Below, piece by piece: positions 15,471-23,162 of a stretch of 64,000 nt of DNA. Source of the DNA: Pedobacter sp. JY14-1 (lineage in GTDB: Bacteria > Bacteroidota > Bacteroidia > Sphingobacteriales > Sphingobacteriaceae); assembly GCF_029269825.1 (NCBI RefSeq), contig NZ_JARJHU010000008.1, positions 722,704-786,703 of the forward strand. The letters run 5' to 3'. A program made the position numbers and the translations under genes. Every line of letters starts with the position of its first letter. Positions within the stretch are counted from its first letter, which is position 1. The notes beneath the pieces were generated by a model that ran no database searches, was not told the DNA's origin, and worked only from the letters and a program-made list of their open reading frames with translations.

Positions 15471-15869
15471 CTAATTTCTGAAAACGCAGTTGAAGAGGTG
15501 CAGGGGCACTATCGCCGCACGGGGCGGAGCCTTATTTCCCCGGGCTACCTGTACGAAAGCCGCATTCAGGGAGTTGAAGACTGTACTTACAGGTACAAGA
15601 AATAACTGTATGCCGAAATCTGAAGGGAGCTTCACCTTAAAGCCTGCCTGGTGGCTGTCCTTTACCTTAAGCTCGAAACCGGTTGTTTTACAGCAGTCCC
15701 GGCCAGAAGCGATCTTGCGTTCATTTTTACAAACTTTGCATTCCGCAGGTGCGTTGAGTTTTACCGAGGACAGCTTCCCGCCGCAATAATGCAAATTCAG
15801 CGCCAGCCCGATCACGGTGACCAGGTAAAAAAGGCTAAGGCCGAATGCTGTTCTCTGACGGATCTTCAT
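15471..15869 (-). CDS. HYC_CC_PP family protein
   Basis: 132 residues with one hydrophobic N-terminal segment (about 9-26), then the family signature: HYC (27-29), a CxxC (Cys44, Cys47), CC (59-60) and APP (114-116). These small Bacteroidota proteins are uncharacterised; the conserved Cys and His residues suggest metal binding at the cell surface or periplasm. It is the first gene of the set with the HMA protein and the barrel, though a 146-base gap separates it from the HMA gene. A TACATTTG -7 element lies 32 bases upstream. Confidence 0.82.
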   Translation of the reverse strand: MKIRQRTAFGLSLFYLVTVIGLALNLHYCGGKLSSVKLNAPAECKVCKNERKIASGRDCCKTTGFELKVKDSHQAGFKVKLPSDFGIQLFLVPVSTVFNSLNAAFVQVARGNKAPPRAAIVPLHLFNCVFRN

Positions 15870-15879
15870 TTATTCCTGT

Positions 15880-15909
15880 ATGTACTCAGTCAGTACATTT
15901 GCAAATGTA
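15880..15909. promoter_or_regulatory. overlapping palindromes in the promoter of the metal gene set
   Basis: Two inverted repeats overlap: ATGTACT-N5-AGTACAT (15880-15898) and the perfect 16-bp palindrome TACATTTGCAAATGTA (15894-15909). The latter holds a TAnnTTTG -7 element on both strands; the minus-strand copy lies 32 bases before the HYC_CC_PP gene, and the plus-strand copy could serve the cyclophilin gene. The first repeat lies just downstream of the minus-strand start point, where a repressor could act. A -33 TTG at the ideal distance is not clear on either strand. Confidence 0.55.
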
Positions 15910-15976
15910 GCAAAATATCAGGAAGCGCTATACAACCCGTGTTAGCACCGCGTAAAAAATAACTAACTTCGCAAAT

Positions 15977-16726
15977 GTGAAAAAGAAGTTATTTACGCTG
16001 CTTGGCTGTCTGCTTTTCTCTTGTGCCTTCGCGGCAAAGCCAAAGCATCAGTACGTAAAAATCAAGACCAGCCTTGGAGAATGCATTGTCATGCTCTATA
16101 ATGAAACGCCCCTGCATCGCGACAACTTCGTGCGTCTGGTTAAGAAAAAGGTACTTGAAGGCACCTTATTTCATCGTGTCATCCAGAATTTCATGATCCA
16201 GGGCGGAGATCCTGATTCCAAAAAAGCCGCACCCGATATCCTGCTTGGGAATGGCAGTGTTGGCTACACCGTTCCAGCCGAGTTCCGGGACAGCCTTTTC
16301 CATAAAAAAGGGGCTCTTGCCGCCGCAAGGGACGACAACCCCGAGAAAGCCTCCAGCGGCAGCCAGTTCTACCTGGTACAGGGCAAGGTATTCACCGACG
16401 AACAACTGGATGCGCTGCAGCAGAACCGGCCGGGACTGGTCATCCCCCGATGGCAGCGCGAAGTCTACAAAACTTTGGGCGGCGCCCCTCATCTGGACCG
16501 CAATTACACGGTATTTGGTGAAATCGTATCGGGCCTGGATATGGTAGACCGCATCGCCGCACAGGAAAAAGATGGAAATTACCGTCCACGGCAAGACATC
16601 AACATGAGCGTAAGCCTGCTGAAACGCCGGGAAGCACGCAAACTTGAAAAGCAGCTGCAGCTGCAAAACCCGCAGCACCCTGAAAACAGATACTCCCTGC
16701 TGAACCAACTAAACCGCAAATTATGA
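15977..16726 (+). CDS. cyclophilin-type peptidyl-prolyl isomerase, exported
   Basis: 249 residues from a GTG start; the ATG two bases upstream is out of frame. A signal peptide (about 1-19, CAFA) precedes a cyclophilin domain with YNETPLHRDNFVRLVKKKVLEGTLFHRVIQNFMIQGG and SGSQFYLVQG, covering the active-site Arg (FHRV) and Phe/Gln residues. A prolonged insertion and a Gln-rich charged tail (from about residue 215) make it longer than minimal cyclophilins. Probably a periplasmic folding catalyst. It overlaps xth by four bases (ATGA). Confidence 0.92.
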   Translation: MKKKLFTLLGCLLFSCAFAAKPKHQYVKIKTSLGECIVMLYNETPLHRDNFVRLVKKKVLEGTLFHRVIQNFMIQGGDPDSKKAAPDILLGNGSVGYTVPAEFRDSLFHKKGALAAARDDNPEKASSGSQFYLVQGKVFTDEQLDALQQNRPGLVIPRWQREVYKTLGGAPHLDRNYTVFGEIVSGLDMVDRIAAQEKDGNYRPRQDINMSVSLLKRREARKLEKQLQLQNPQHPENRYSLLNQLNRKL

Positions 16727-17505
16727 AGATCATATCCTACAATGTAAACGGCATCCGTTCCGCCGCTACCAAGAACTTTTTCGGCTGGCTCCAGGCCGTA
16801 GACGCGGATATGGTATGTCTCCAGGAAGTCAAAGCCCTTCCGGCCCAGATCCCGGACATCCTCACGCTGGCCGACCAGCTCGGCTACCACCACTACTGGT
16901 TCCCGGCAGAGAAAAAAGGCTATAGCGGTGTCGCCATATTCACCAGGATCAAGCCTGATCACGTTGAATATGGCTGCGGCGAAGAATGGATCGACAGGGA
17001 GGGGCGCATCATCCGTGCGGACTTTGGCCACTTCTCGCTCATGAGCCTTTATATGCCTTCAGGCTCCAGCGGCGATGAACGCCAGGTAAAAAAGTATGAG
17101 TTCATGCGCTTTTTTGACCAGTACATCCGGGAGCTGCGCAAGACCGTTCCCAACCTGATCATCTCGGGAGACTACAACATCTGTCATACAGAGATCGACA
17201 TCCATAATCCGAAATCCAATGCCAATTCCTCCGGCTTCCTGCCGGAAGAACGGGAATGGATGGGCCTGTTCATTAACAATGGTTTTATCGACACCTTCCG
17301 GCACTTCAATAAAGATCCGCACCATTACACCTGGTGGAGCTTCAGGGCCAATTCAAGAGCCAAGAACCTGGGCTGGCGCATCGACTATCACCTGGCTACT
17401 GAACCCATGCTCAAGCGGCTCAAAAGCGTCACTATTTTACCGGATGCCGTCCACTCCGATCACTGCCCGGTATTGTTAGAACTGCAGGACACACAGACCA
17501 TTTAA
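16723..17505 (+). CDS. xth: exodeoxyribonuclease III
   Basis: 260 residues of the exonuclease III/AP endonuclease family. Motifs in order: NVNGIRSAATKNFFGWL, CLQEVKA (metal-binding Glu), LYMPSG, LIISGDYNICHTEIDIHNP (catalytic Asp and Asn), and WRIDYHLAT with DAVHSDHCPVLL at the end (catalytic His). It repairs abasic sites and has 3'-5' exonuclease activity. Translationally coupled to the cyclophilin gene by an ATGA overlap, although no functional link between them is evident. Confidence 0.96.
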   Translation: MKIISYNVNGIRSAATKNFFGWLQAVDADMVCLQEVKALPAQIPDILTLADQLGYHHYWFPAEKKGYSGVAIFTRIKPDHVEYGCGEEWIDREGRIIRADFGHFSLMSLYMPSGSSGDERQVKKYEFMRFFDQYIRELRKTVPNLIISGDYNICHTEIDIHNPKSNANSSGFLPEEREWMGLFINNGFIDTFRHFNKDPHHYTWWSFRANSRAKNLGWRIDYHLATEPMLKRLKSVTILPDAVHSDHCPVLLELQDTQTI

Positions 17506-17526
17506 GACAAGGGAAAGGCTCCTTTT

Positions 17527-18090
17527 TCAGGAAAACTCATAGATACGCTCCGGCGTAATGCAGATATCCAGTCTCACATCATCCTGGTGTACGTCATCGA
17601 TCAGCTCAACCGGCCCGAAAAAAGAAAGGCCGACCTTCCTGGTCTGCATTGCCCCCAAAAAACGGTCATAAAACCCCTTGCCATATCCCACACGGTATCC
17701 CCTGAGGTCAAACGCCAAAAGCGGCACCAACACCACATCTATATCCCCGGTATGCCATTCCCGCGCCGGTGGTTCCAGAATATTGTACAAATTCTTCACC
17801 AGCTCTTCCCGCCCGCGATAAACATGGTGCGTCATCAAAGCGGTATCAAAATCTGCCCTCGGCACGATGACCTTCACCTCCGGCCACTCCCTTTCCAGCC
17901 ACTCAATAAAAAGAAAAGTATCCGGCTCCCGCTGCTCCAGGATCGGCAGAAACAGATGCACTGCCCGCACGCCTTCGAAATTCAGTCGCTTAAACTGTTC
18001 CAGCAACATCTTACTGTAAACCTCCGCCTGATGCTCCGACAACGCCTTACGCGCCCGCAGCGACTGCTTCCTAAGTTCTGCCTTAGTCAT
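17527..18090 (-). CDS. 5-formyltetrahydrofolate cyclo-ligase
   Basis: 187 residues from the ATG at 18090 (MTKAELRKQSLRARK), which matches the usual N-terminus; an in-frame start 42 bases upstream would add an unneeded extension. The family signature is visible at the C-terminal half: VVLVPLLAFDLRGYRVGYGKGFYDRFL, an ATP/substrate-binding loop. The enzyme converts 5-formyl-THF to methenyl-THF using ATP. It converges on xth. Confidence 0.94.
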   Translation of the reverse strand: MTKAELRKQSLRARKALSEHQAEVYSKMLLEQFKRLNFEGVRAVHLFLPILEQREPDTFLFIEWLEREWPEVKVIVPRADFDTALMTHHVYRGREELVKNLYNILEPPAREWHTGDIDVVLVPLLAFDLRGYRVGYGKGFYDRFLGAMQTRKVGLSFFGPVELIDDVHQDDVRLDICITPERIYEFS

Positions 18091-18214
18091 TCTTTCCGCA
18101 TTTATTCCAGCCAAAAATACAAAAATCACCACCCAATCTCCGCGCTCCCAACATCACCCGATCCCCCCGTTTCCGAAACCATCAATTTTACGCCCCGTTC
18201 TGCGCCTCAGGGGC

Positions 18215-18300
18215 GAAAGCAATGTTGCGCTGAAGCGGCATAGGGATGTTGCAAGCGCAGCGCCGCAACAATTCCAGCCGCTGAGGCGCACATTGCTTTC
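18215..18300. repeat. nested imperfect inverted repeat (about 86 bp)
   Basis: The outer arms are 18215-18239 (beginning GAAAGCAATGTTGCGCTGAA) and 18277-18300 (ending GGCGCACATTGCTTTC), complementary apart from a few mismatches or bulges. Inside, TGTTGC (18247-18252) and GCAACA (18265-18270) form a second stem with a GC-rich loop. The whole can fold into a long two-stem hairpin. It is not the terminator of efp, which is separate. Nothing else in the window repeats it. Confidence 0.7.
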
Positions 18301-18320
18301 CAGCCCGAAAAAAACCGCGC

Positions 18321-18354
18321 AAAAAAAATGGCTTCGGGAACCACTCCGAAGCCA
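18321..18354 (-). terminator. Rho-independent terminator after efp
   Basis: Read on the minus strand: TGGCTTCGG / CCGAAGCCA stem with an 8-base loop, followed directly by a run of eight T; it lies 37 bases after the efp stop. Confidence 0.92.
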
Positions 18355-18391
18355 CAATCAACCTAAACCTAAAACTAAACTATGAAAATTC

Positions 18392-18952
18392 TTATTTTAC
18401 TCTCTCCATGTAATCACCGGTCCTGGTATCCACCCTTACCTTGTCACCCTGATTGATGAACATAGGTACCCTGATCTCTACCCCGGTCTCTACGGTCGCG
18501 TACTTCATTGCATTAGTGGAAGTATCGCCTTTAACGGCAGGCTCTGTATAAGTGATCTCCAGTTCCACATGCGAAGGTGTCTGCGCCATGATCGGCTCAT
18601 CACTCTCAAAGGCCACGATCACATTCATACCTTCCTTCAGGAACCTTACTCCTTTTCCAAACAACAACTTAGGAATCGTATACTGCTCAAAAGTGTTGTT
18701 ATCCATCACCACAAGCCCGTCACCATCTTCATACAAATATTGGTAGTCATTGGTCTCTACCCGGCAGATCTCTACTTCCTCGTCTACACGGAACCTGTAT
18801 TCCACCAGTTTCCCGGTCTTTACGTTCCTCATTTTTGATTGGTAGAAAGCGCGCAGGTTACCAGGAGTACGGTGAATAAATTCCTCAACCTGTACCAGAT
18901 CTCCGTTGAAACGGAGGATGTTACCACTTTTTACGTCTGATGCTTTTGCCAT
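18392..18952 (-). CDS. efp: translation elongation factor P
   Basis: 186 residues with the three-domain EF-P layout and the family signature EITYTEPAVKGDTST near residue 140. EF-P rescues ribosomes stalled at proline stretches. The tip of the first domain reads RTPGNLRAF: Asn32 stands where E. coli EF-P has the modified Lys34 and no Lys is in the loop, so this protein cannot carry the EpmA- or deoxyhypusine-type Lys modification there. It has its own promoter at 18999-19029 and terminator. Confidence 0.96.
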   Translation of the reverse strand: MAKASDVKSGNILRFNGDLVQVEEFIHRTPGNLRAFYQSKMRNVKTGKLVEYRFRVDEEVEICRVETNDYQYLYEDGDGLVVMDNNTFEQYTIPKLLFGKGVRFLKEGMNVIVAFESDEPIMAQTPSHVELEITYTEPAVKGDTSTNAMKYATVETGVEIRVPMFINQGDKVRVDTRTGDYMERVK

Positions 18953-18998
18953 TTTTTTTCTGAAATTCAGCCTCTGCTACCGGCTTTTTTTCGTGCCG

Positions 18999-19029
18999 CA
19001 AAGGTAGAGACTATTTTTAAATTAAACAA
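18999..19029 (-). promoter_or_regulatory. Bacteroidota-type promoter of efp
   Basis: Minus strand: -33 TTG (19027-19029), 20 bases, then TACCTTTG (18999-19006). The architecture is identical to the peroxiredoxin promoter, and it lies 46 bases before the efp ATG. Confidence 0.8.
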
Positions 19030-19047
19030 TAGATATTTTGAAAATTT

Positions 19048-19671
19048 TTATTTGCCCGTTTTGTAATCTGTAATGTACAGGGAATGCCTGCAAAAAGTAT
19101 ATTCTTCTTCCTGGTTAGACCCCACCACAACCAGCCTTCCTTCGGAAAACCGGCCCATCAGGTCATGGTACCACCTCAGGCCCTGCCTGTCCAGGTTAGA
19201 TGTCGGTTCATCCAGTAACAACAAGTCTGAATCCGAACAACATGCCAGCGCCAGTTTCACCCTTTGCTTCATTCCCGAGGAAAAATATTTCAATGCCTTA
19301 TCCTTCGCCCCCGAAAGCCCCAGCAATTCCATCACCGATCCGGCGTCCAGCCCGGCAACGAAACCCTTAAAACTAAAATGAAAATTGATCGTTTCCCGCA
19401 GCGTGAACTCCTCGATCAGGTCAAGATAAGGAGCGGCAAAGCTCAAATGCTTATACACCTGGTCCACCTCCACCTGGCTGCCGGAAACATACGAAACCCT
19501 GCCCTCGGAAGGGGACAATGCCCCCATCAGCAGGCTCAGCAAGGTAGACTTGCCCGAACCATTCGGTCCCAGCACAGCGTAGCTTTCGCCGCTGCTGAAC
19601 ACATAATCCATACCCCGGAAAATCCATTCCTGATTAAACCTGCGGCCTGCATTCTCGAGCGTAATGGTCAT
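19048..19671 (-). CDS. ABC transporter ATP-binding protein
   Basis: 207 residues, a single ATPase domain. Walker A is GPNGSGKST (residues 35-43), the signature reads YFSSGMKQRVKLALA (so SSGMKQ in place of LSGGQ), and Walker B is LLLLDEPTSNLD. The short length resembles CcmA-like and other export ATPases. No membrane partner gene is adjacent; it follows lpxA by eight bases in the lipid A cluster, which may reflect lipid or envelope export but does not prove it. Confidence 0.9.
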   Translation of the reverse strand: MTITLENAGRRFNQEWIFRGMDYVFSSGESYAVLGPNGSGKSTLLSLLMGALSPSEGRVSYVSGSQVEVDQVYKHLSFAAPYLDLIEEFTLRETINFHFSFKGFVAGLDAGSVMELLGLSGAKDKALKYFSSGMKQRVKLALACCSDSDLLLLDEPTSNLDRQGLRWYHDLMGRFSEGRLVVVGSNQEEEYTFCRHSLYITDYKTGK

Positions 19672-19679
19672 CTGAAAGA

Positions 19680-20465
19680 TCAGCTACCCATGCCGAAGCC
19701 CTTCATGACACCCCGGTTGGAATTACGGATAAAATCCACAATCTCGTCCCTGATCTCCGTCGGCTTAAACTCGGCCTCGATCATGTCCAGCGCCTTAGTC
19801 ACATTGTTGTGCTTTACGAACAACACCCTGTAAATTTCCTGGATCTCGTTGATCTTCTCCGAAGAAAACCCCCTGCGCCTCAGGCCCACCGAGTTGATAC
19901 CCGCATAGGAAAGCGGTTCTCTGGCAGCTTTTACATACGGTGGCACATCCTTTCGCACCAGCGAGCCGCCGGTTACGAACGCATGTGCCCCCACCTTCAC
20001 AAACTGATGGATCGCTACCAGGCCTGCCAGCACGACGTAGTTACCGATCGTAATATGGCCTGCCAGCGTCGTACTATTGGAAAAAATACAATAGTCTCCC
20101 ACCTCACAGTCATGTGCAATATGCGAATAGGCCTGGATCAGGCAGTTACTTCCGATCACCGTCTTCCATTTGTCCTTCGTTCCCCTGTTGATCGTGACAC
20201 ACTCGCGGATCGTCGTATTGTCGCCGATCTCCGCTGTCGTTACTTCTCCGGCAAACTTCAGGTCCTGGGGGATGCCGGAGATCACCGATCCCGGAAATAC
20301 CCGGCAGTTCTTGCCGATACGGGCCCCGTCCATGATCACCACGTTTGAACCGATCCAGGTTCCTTCCCCGATCACCACATCTTTATGGATTACCGCAAAA
20401 GGTTCAATGACTACATTGTCCGCAATCTTAGCCTGCGGATGTATATACGCTAAAGGTTGTATCAT
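19680..20465 (-). CDS. lpxA: acyl-ACP--UDP-N-acetylglucosamine O-acyltransferase
   Basis: 261 residues of left-handed beta-helix hexapeptide repeats, beginning MIQPLAYIHPQAKIADNVVI. The catalytic His is in AYSHIAHDCEVGD and the C-terminal helical domain contains GLRRRGFSSEKINEIQEIYR, both diagnostic for LpxA. It performs the first acylation of lipid A synthesis. Its start overlaps the lpxC/fabZ stop by four bases. Confidence 0.97.
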   Translation of the reverse strand: MIQPLAYIHPQAKIADNVVIEPFAVIHKDVVIGEGTWIGSNVVIMDGARIGKNCRVFPGSVISGIPQDLKFAGEVTTAEIGDNTTIRECVTINRGTKDKWKTVIGSNCLIQAYSHIAHDCEVGDYCIFSNSTTLAGHITIGNYVVLAGLVAIHQFVKVGAHAFVTGGSLVRKDVPPYVKAAREPLSYAGINSVGLRRRGFSSEKINEIQEIYRVLFVKHNNVTKALDMIEAEFKPTEIRDEIVDFIRNSNRGVMKGFGMGS

Positions 20466-21874
20466 GCTATCGGTTCGCTATCTTTTACTTTTATAATCTG
20501 CGCCATCATCTCGGCTTCCACCACCACCTTGCCGGCCACCATGCCCACACCTTTCATCTGCGCGATCCCGCGTCTGATCGGCTCCATCAGGTCGCAGCGG
20601 AACACGATCGTATCGCCCGGCGCCACCTGAGCCCTGAAACGCACATTGTCAATCTTCAGGAACAGCGTCAGGTAATTCTTCGGATCAGGTACCGTACTCA
20701 GCACCAGGATACCTCCGGTCTGCGCCATTGCCTCAATCTGGATCACGCCCGGAAACACCGGCTGCCCAGGAAAATGTCCCTTGAAGAACTCCTCGTTCAT
20801 CGTCACGTTCTTTACGCCAACTACATGGGTCTTGGAAAGTTCAAGCACTTTGTCGACAAACAGGAACGGCTGCCGGTGCGGCAGTATGTCCATAATCTGC
20901 ACGGTATCGTACAGAGGTTTCACTGAGGGATCATATACATGCTGCACCTTCTTGTTCTTCTCCTTCTTCATCGCCGCCTTGATCTTCTTGGCGAAAGCCA
21001 CATTTGCGGCATGTCCCGGACGGGCTGCCATGATATGCCCCTTCAGGTGCACACCCACCAGCGCCAGATCACCGATCATGTCCAGCAGCTTATGCCGCGC
21101 CGGCTCATTCTGGTAACGCAGCTCCATATTGTTCAGTATGCCCTGCGGAGCCACTTCCATCGCCTTGCGGTTAAAGATCAGCGCCAGGTGGTCCAGCTCG
21201 TCCTTAGTCACCTCTTTGTCCACGATCACGATCGCATTATTCAGGTCGCCGCCTTTGATCAGGTTGTTCTGCAGCTGGTATTCCAGCTCATGCAGAAAGC
21301 AGAACGTACGGCAGGAAGCAATTTCCTTTTTGAATTCACCGATGCTTGAAATACCCGCGTGCTGGCTGCCCAGTACCGGCGAATTATAATCGATCATGCA
21401 GGTAAAGCGGTAGTCATCCAGCGGCATCGCCACAATCTCCACCTTCCTGTCGGGTTCGGTATAAGTAATGTTATGGGGAATCGCAAAATACTCGCGGTCA
21501 GCGTCCTGCAACTGCACGCCCACGTTTTCCAGCGCATCAATAAACTGGATGGCACTACCGTCCATGATCGGCGTTTCGGGGCCGTCCAGCTTCATCAGCA
21601 CATTGTCAAGGTCCATGCCGACCAGCGAAGCCATGACATGTTCGACCGTGCTTACGCTGGCGCCGTTCTGGGTGATTGTTGTTCCTCTTGCCGTATCCGT
21701 TACATTATCACAGTCCGCATCGATCACCGGCTGCCCGGGAAGATCCGTACGCTGGAACTTAAAACCATGGTTCTCCGGGGCCGGACAAAAGGTCAGCGTT
21801 ACGTTCACGCCGGTATGGAGTCCGACACCTGTAACAGAGACCTCGTTTCTTATCGTTTTTTGCTTAACGTTCAT
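20462..21874 (-). CDS. lpxC/fabZ: bifunctional UDP-3-O-acyl-GlcNAc deacetylase / 3-hydroxyacyl-ACP dehydratase
   Basis: 470 residues formed by a natural fusion. Residues 1-305 are LpxC (TVEHVMASLVGMDLDNV and ARHKLLDMIGDLALVG carry the zinc His/Asp residues); residues about 320-470 are FabZ (FFKGHFPGQPVFPGVIQIEAMAQ, with catalytic His and Glu). The fusion links the committed step of lipid A synthesis to the fatty-acid dehydratase that competes for hydroxyacyl-ACP; it is characteristic of Bacteroidota. It overlaps lpxD by 11 bases and lpxA by four. Confidence 0.97.
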   Translation of the reverse strand: MNVKQKTIRNEVSVTGVGLHTGVNVTLTFCPAPENHGFKFQRTDLPGQPVIDADCDNVTDTARGTTITQNGASVSTVEHVMASLVGMDLDNVLMKLDGPETPIMDGSAIQFIDALENVGVQLQDADREYFAIPHNITYTEPDRKVEIVAMPLDDYRFTCMIDYNSPVLGSQHAGISSIGEFKKEIASCRTFCFLHELEYQLQNNLIKGGDLNNAIVIVDKEVTKDELDHLALIFNRKAMEVAPQGILNNMELRYQNEPARHKLLDMIGDLALVGVHLKGHIMAARPGHAANVAFAKKIKAAMKKEKNKKVQHVYDPSVKPLYDTVQIMDILPHRQPFLFVDKVLELSKTHVVGVKNVTMNEEFFKGHFPGQPVFPGVIQIEAMAQTGGILVLSTVPDPKNYLTLFLKIDNVRFRAQVAPGDTIVFRCDLMEPIRRGIAQMKGVGMVAGKVVVEAEMMAQIIKVKDSEPIA

Positions 21875-22946
21875 TATTTTGTGTTGTACTGTTGTGTTCG
21901 ATTAATGACCTGAGTTCAGCAAGCCTGGTCTCCAGCATACCGATGCGCTTCTCTACCGCGGGCAGCTGCCGGAAGATCACAGAAGCCCTCATCCAGTCGC
22001 GCAGGGGCTGCGCCGGGCTGCCGTGCCACTGCTTGTTTTCCTCAGCAATGCTGAAATTGATGCCGGCCTGGGCGCCGATCTGCGTCCTGCGTGCCAGGGA
22101 AAGATGGCCTGCAATACCGACCTGCCCCCCCACCACAGATTTCTCCCCGAGCTTCGTACTGCCGGAAATGCCCGACTGTGCGGCCACTACGCTGTGTTCG
22201 CCCACATCTACGTTGTGTGCGATCTGGATCAGGTTATCCAGCTTTACTCCCCGCCGGATAAATGTAGAGCCCATCGTAGCCCGGTCGATCGTCGTATTCG
22301 CCCCGATCTCCACATCATCCTCGATCACCACGTTCCCGATCTGTGCGATCTTCGAATAAGTACCATCAGGCTGAGGCGCAAAGCCAAAGCCATCGCTTCC
22401 GATCACCGTATTTGAATGCAGCACCACCCGGTCGCCGATCACACACTTGTTGTAAACCTTCACTCCAGGGAAAAGTATACAGTCCGATCCGACCGTTGTT
22501 CCTGCACCCAGATATACCTGCGCCTCAATCTTTGTATTGTCACCGATCTCCACATCCTCCGCGATGTAGGAAAAAGCGGCGACGTAAACATTCCTGCCTA
22601 TCTTGGCCGAAGGATGGATAAAACTCGGCTGTTCGATCCCCGACCGGGCACCCGCCATATTCACCGCCTCATTGTATTTTTCCAGCAATAATGAGAAAGC
22701 ACTATAGGGATCTGCTACCCTGATCAGCGTGCTCTGCACCGGTTGGGAAGGCACGAAATCCTGACCTACAATGACCACAGAAGCCTTCGTCGAGTATAAA
22801 AAACCCTCATATTTAGGATTGGACAGAAAACAGAGCGAGCCCTCCTTACCATCTTCTATCTTCGAAAGTTCACCGACCTTGACGCCCGCATCACCTTCGA
22901 CAGAACCATTTATAAATTCGCTTATCTGCTTGGCAGTAAATTGCAT
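21864..22946 (-). CDS. lpxD: UDP-3-O-acylglucosamine N-acyltransferase
   Basis: 360 residues: an N-terminal uridine-binding domain (1-100), a hexapeptide-repeat beta-helix (about 105-320, for example VVIEDDVEIGANTTIDRATMG), HGSPAQPLRDW, and a C-terminal helix. It adds the N-linked acyl chain in lipid A synthesis. It heads the lpxD-lpxC/fabZ-lpxA-ABC cluster. Its ATG lies four bases after a perfect -7 element, so the mRNA may be leaderless. Confidence 0.97.
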   Translation of the reverse strand: MQFTAKQISEFINGSVEGDAGVKVGELSKIEDGKEGSLCFLSNPKYEGFLYSTKASVVIVGQDFVPSQPVQSTLIRVADPYSAFSLLLEKYNEAVNMAGARSGIEQPSFIHPSAKIGRNVYVAAFSYIAEDVEIGDNTKIEAQVYLGAGTTVGSDCILFPGVKVYNKCVIGDRVVLHSNTVIGSDGFGFAPQPDGTYSKIAQIGNVVIEDDVEIGANTTIDRATMGSTFIRRGVKLDNLIQIAHNVDVGEHSVVAAQSGISGSTKLGEKSVVGGQVGIAGHLSLARRTQIGAQAGINFSIAEENKQWHGSPAQPLRDWMRASVIFRQLPAVEKRIGMLETRLAELRSLIEHNSTTQNNER

Positions 22947-22950
22947 TCTA

Positions 22951-22981
22951 CAAAGTTAAATGTTAAATTGATATGAACAAA
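22951..22981 (-). promoter_or_regulatory. promoter of the lpxD operon, abutting the start codon
   Basis: Minus strand: TTTG (22978-22981), 19 bases, then TAACTTTG (22951-22958), then TAGA and the lpxD ATG. With the usual spacing from the -7 element, transcription would begin at or within a base or two of the ATG. The 22982-23162 remainder upstream shows no gene. Confidence 0.8.
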
Positions 22982-23162
22982 TAAACCTCCTTAGGCCCGT
23001 TTTTATCCGTTTGCAGTAATGGTTTTTCATTGTTCATACAGATCCGCCGATGCTCAGAATTGTTCTGATCATGCCAGATTCCGGGTTAGTTGTTTAGAAA
23101 AACTAAAAACGGCATAAAAAACCAGATATTTTGTTAAAAAATGCTAAATCCCATTTATCCGC

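Larger units (their letters stand above)
18091..18391. other. 301-base intergenic region
   Basis: No coding region is supported. It holds the upstream region of the folate cyclo-ligase gene (with a -7-like TATTTTTG on the minus strand at 18112-18119), a nested inverted-repeat element at 18215-18300 and the efp terminator at 18321-18354. Confidence 0.7.

Noticed and set aside
17587..18243. 218-residue open frame opposite the folate cyclo-ligase gene
   Set aside because: It is antisense to a gene with a clear family signature and runs into the intergenic inverted repeat.
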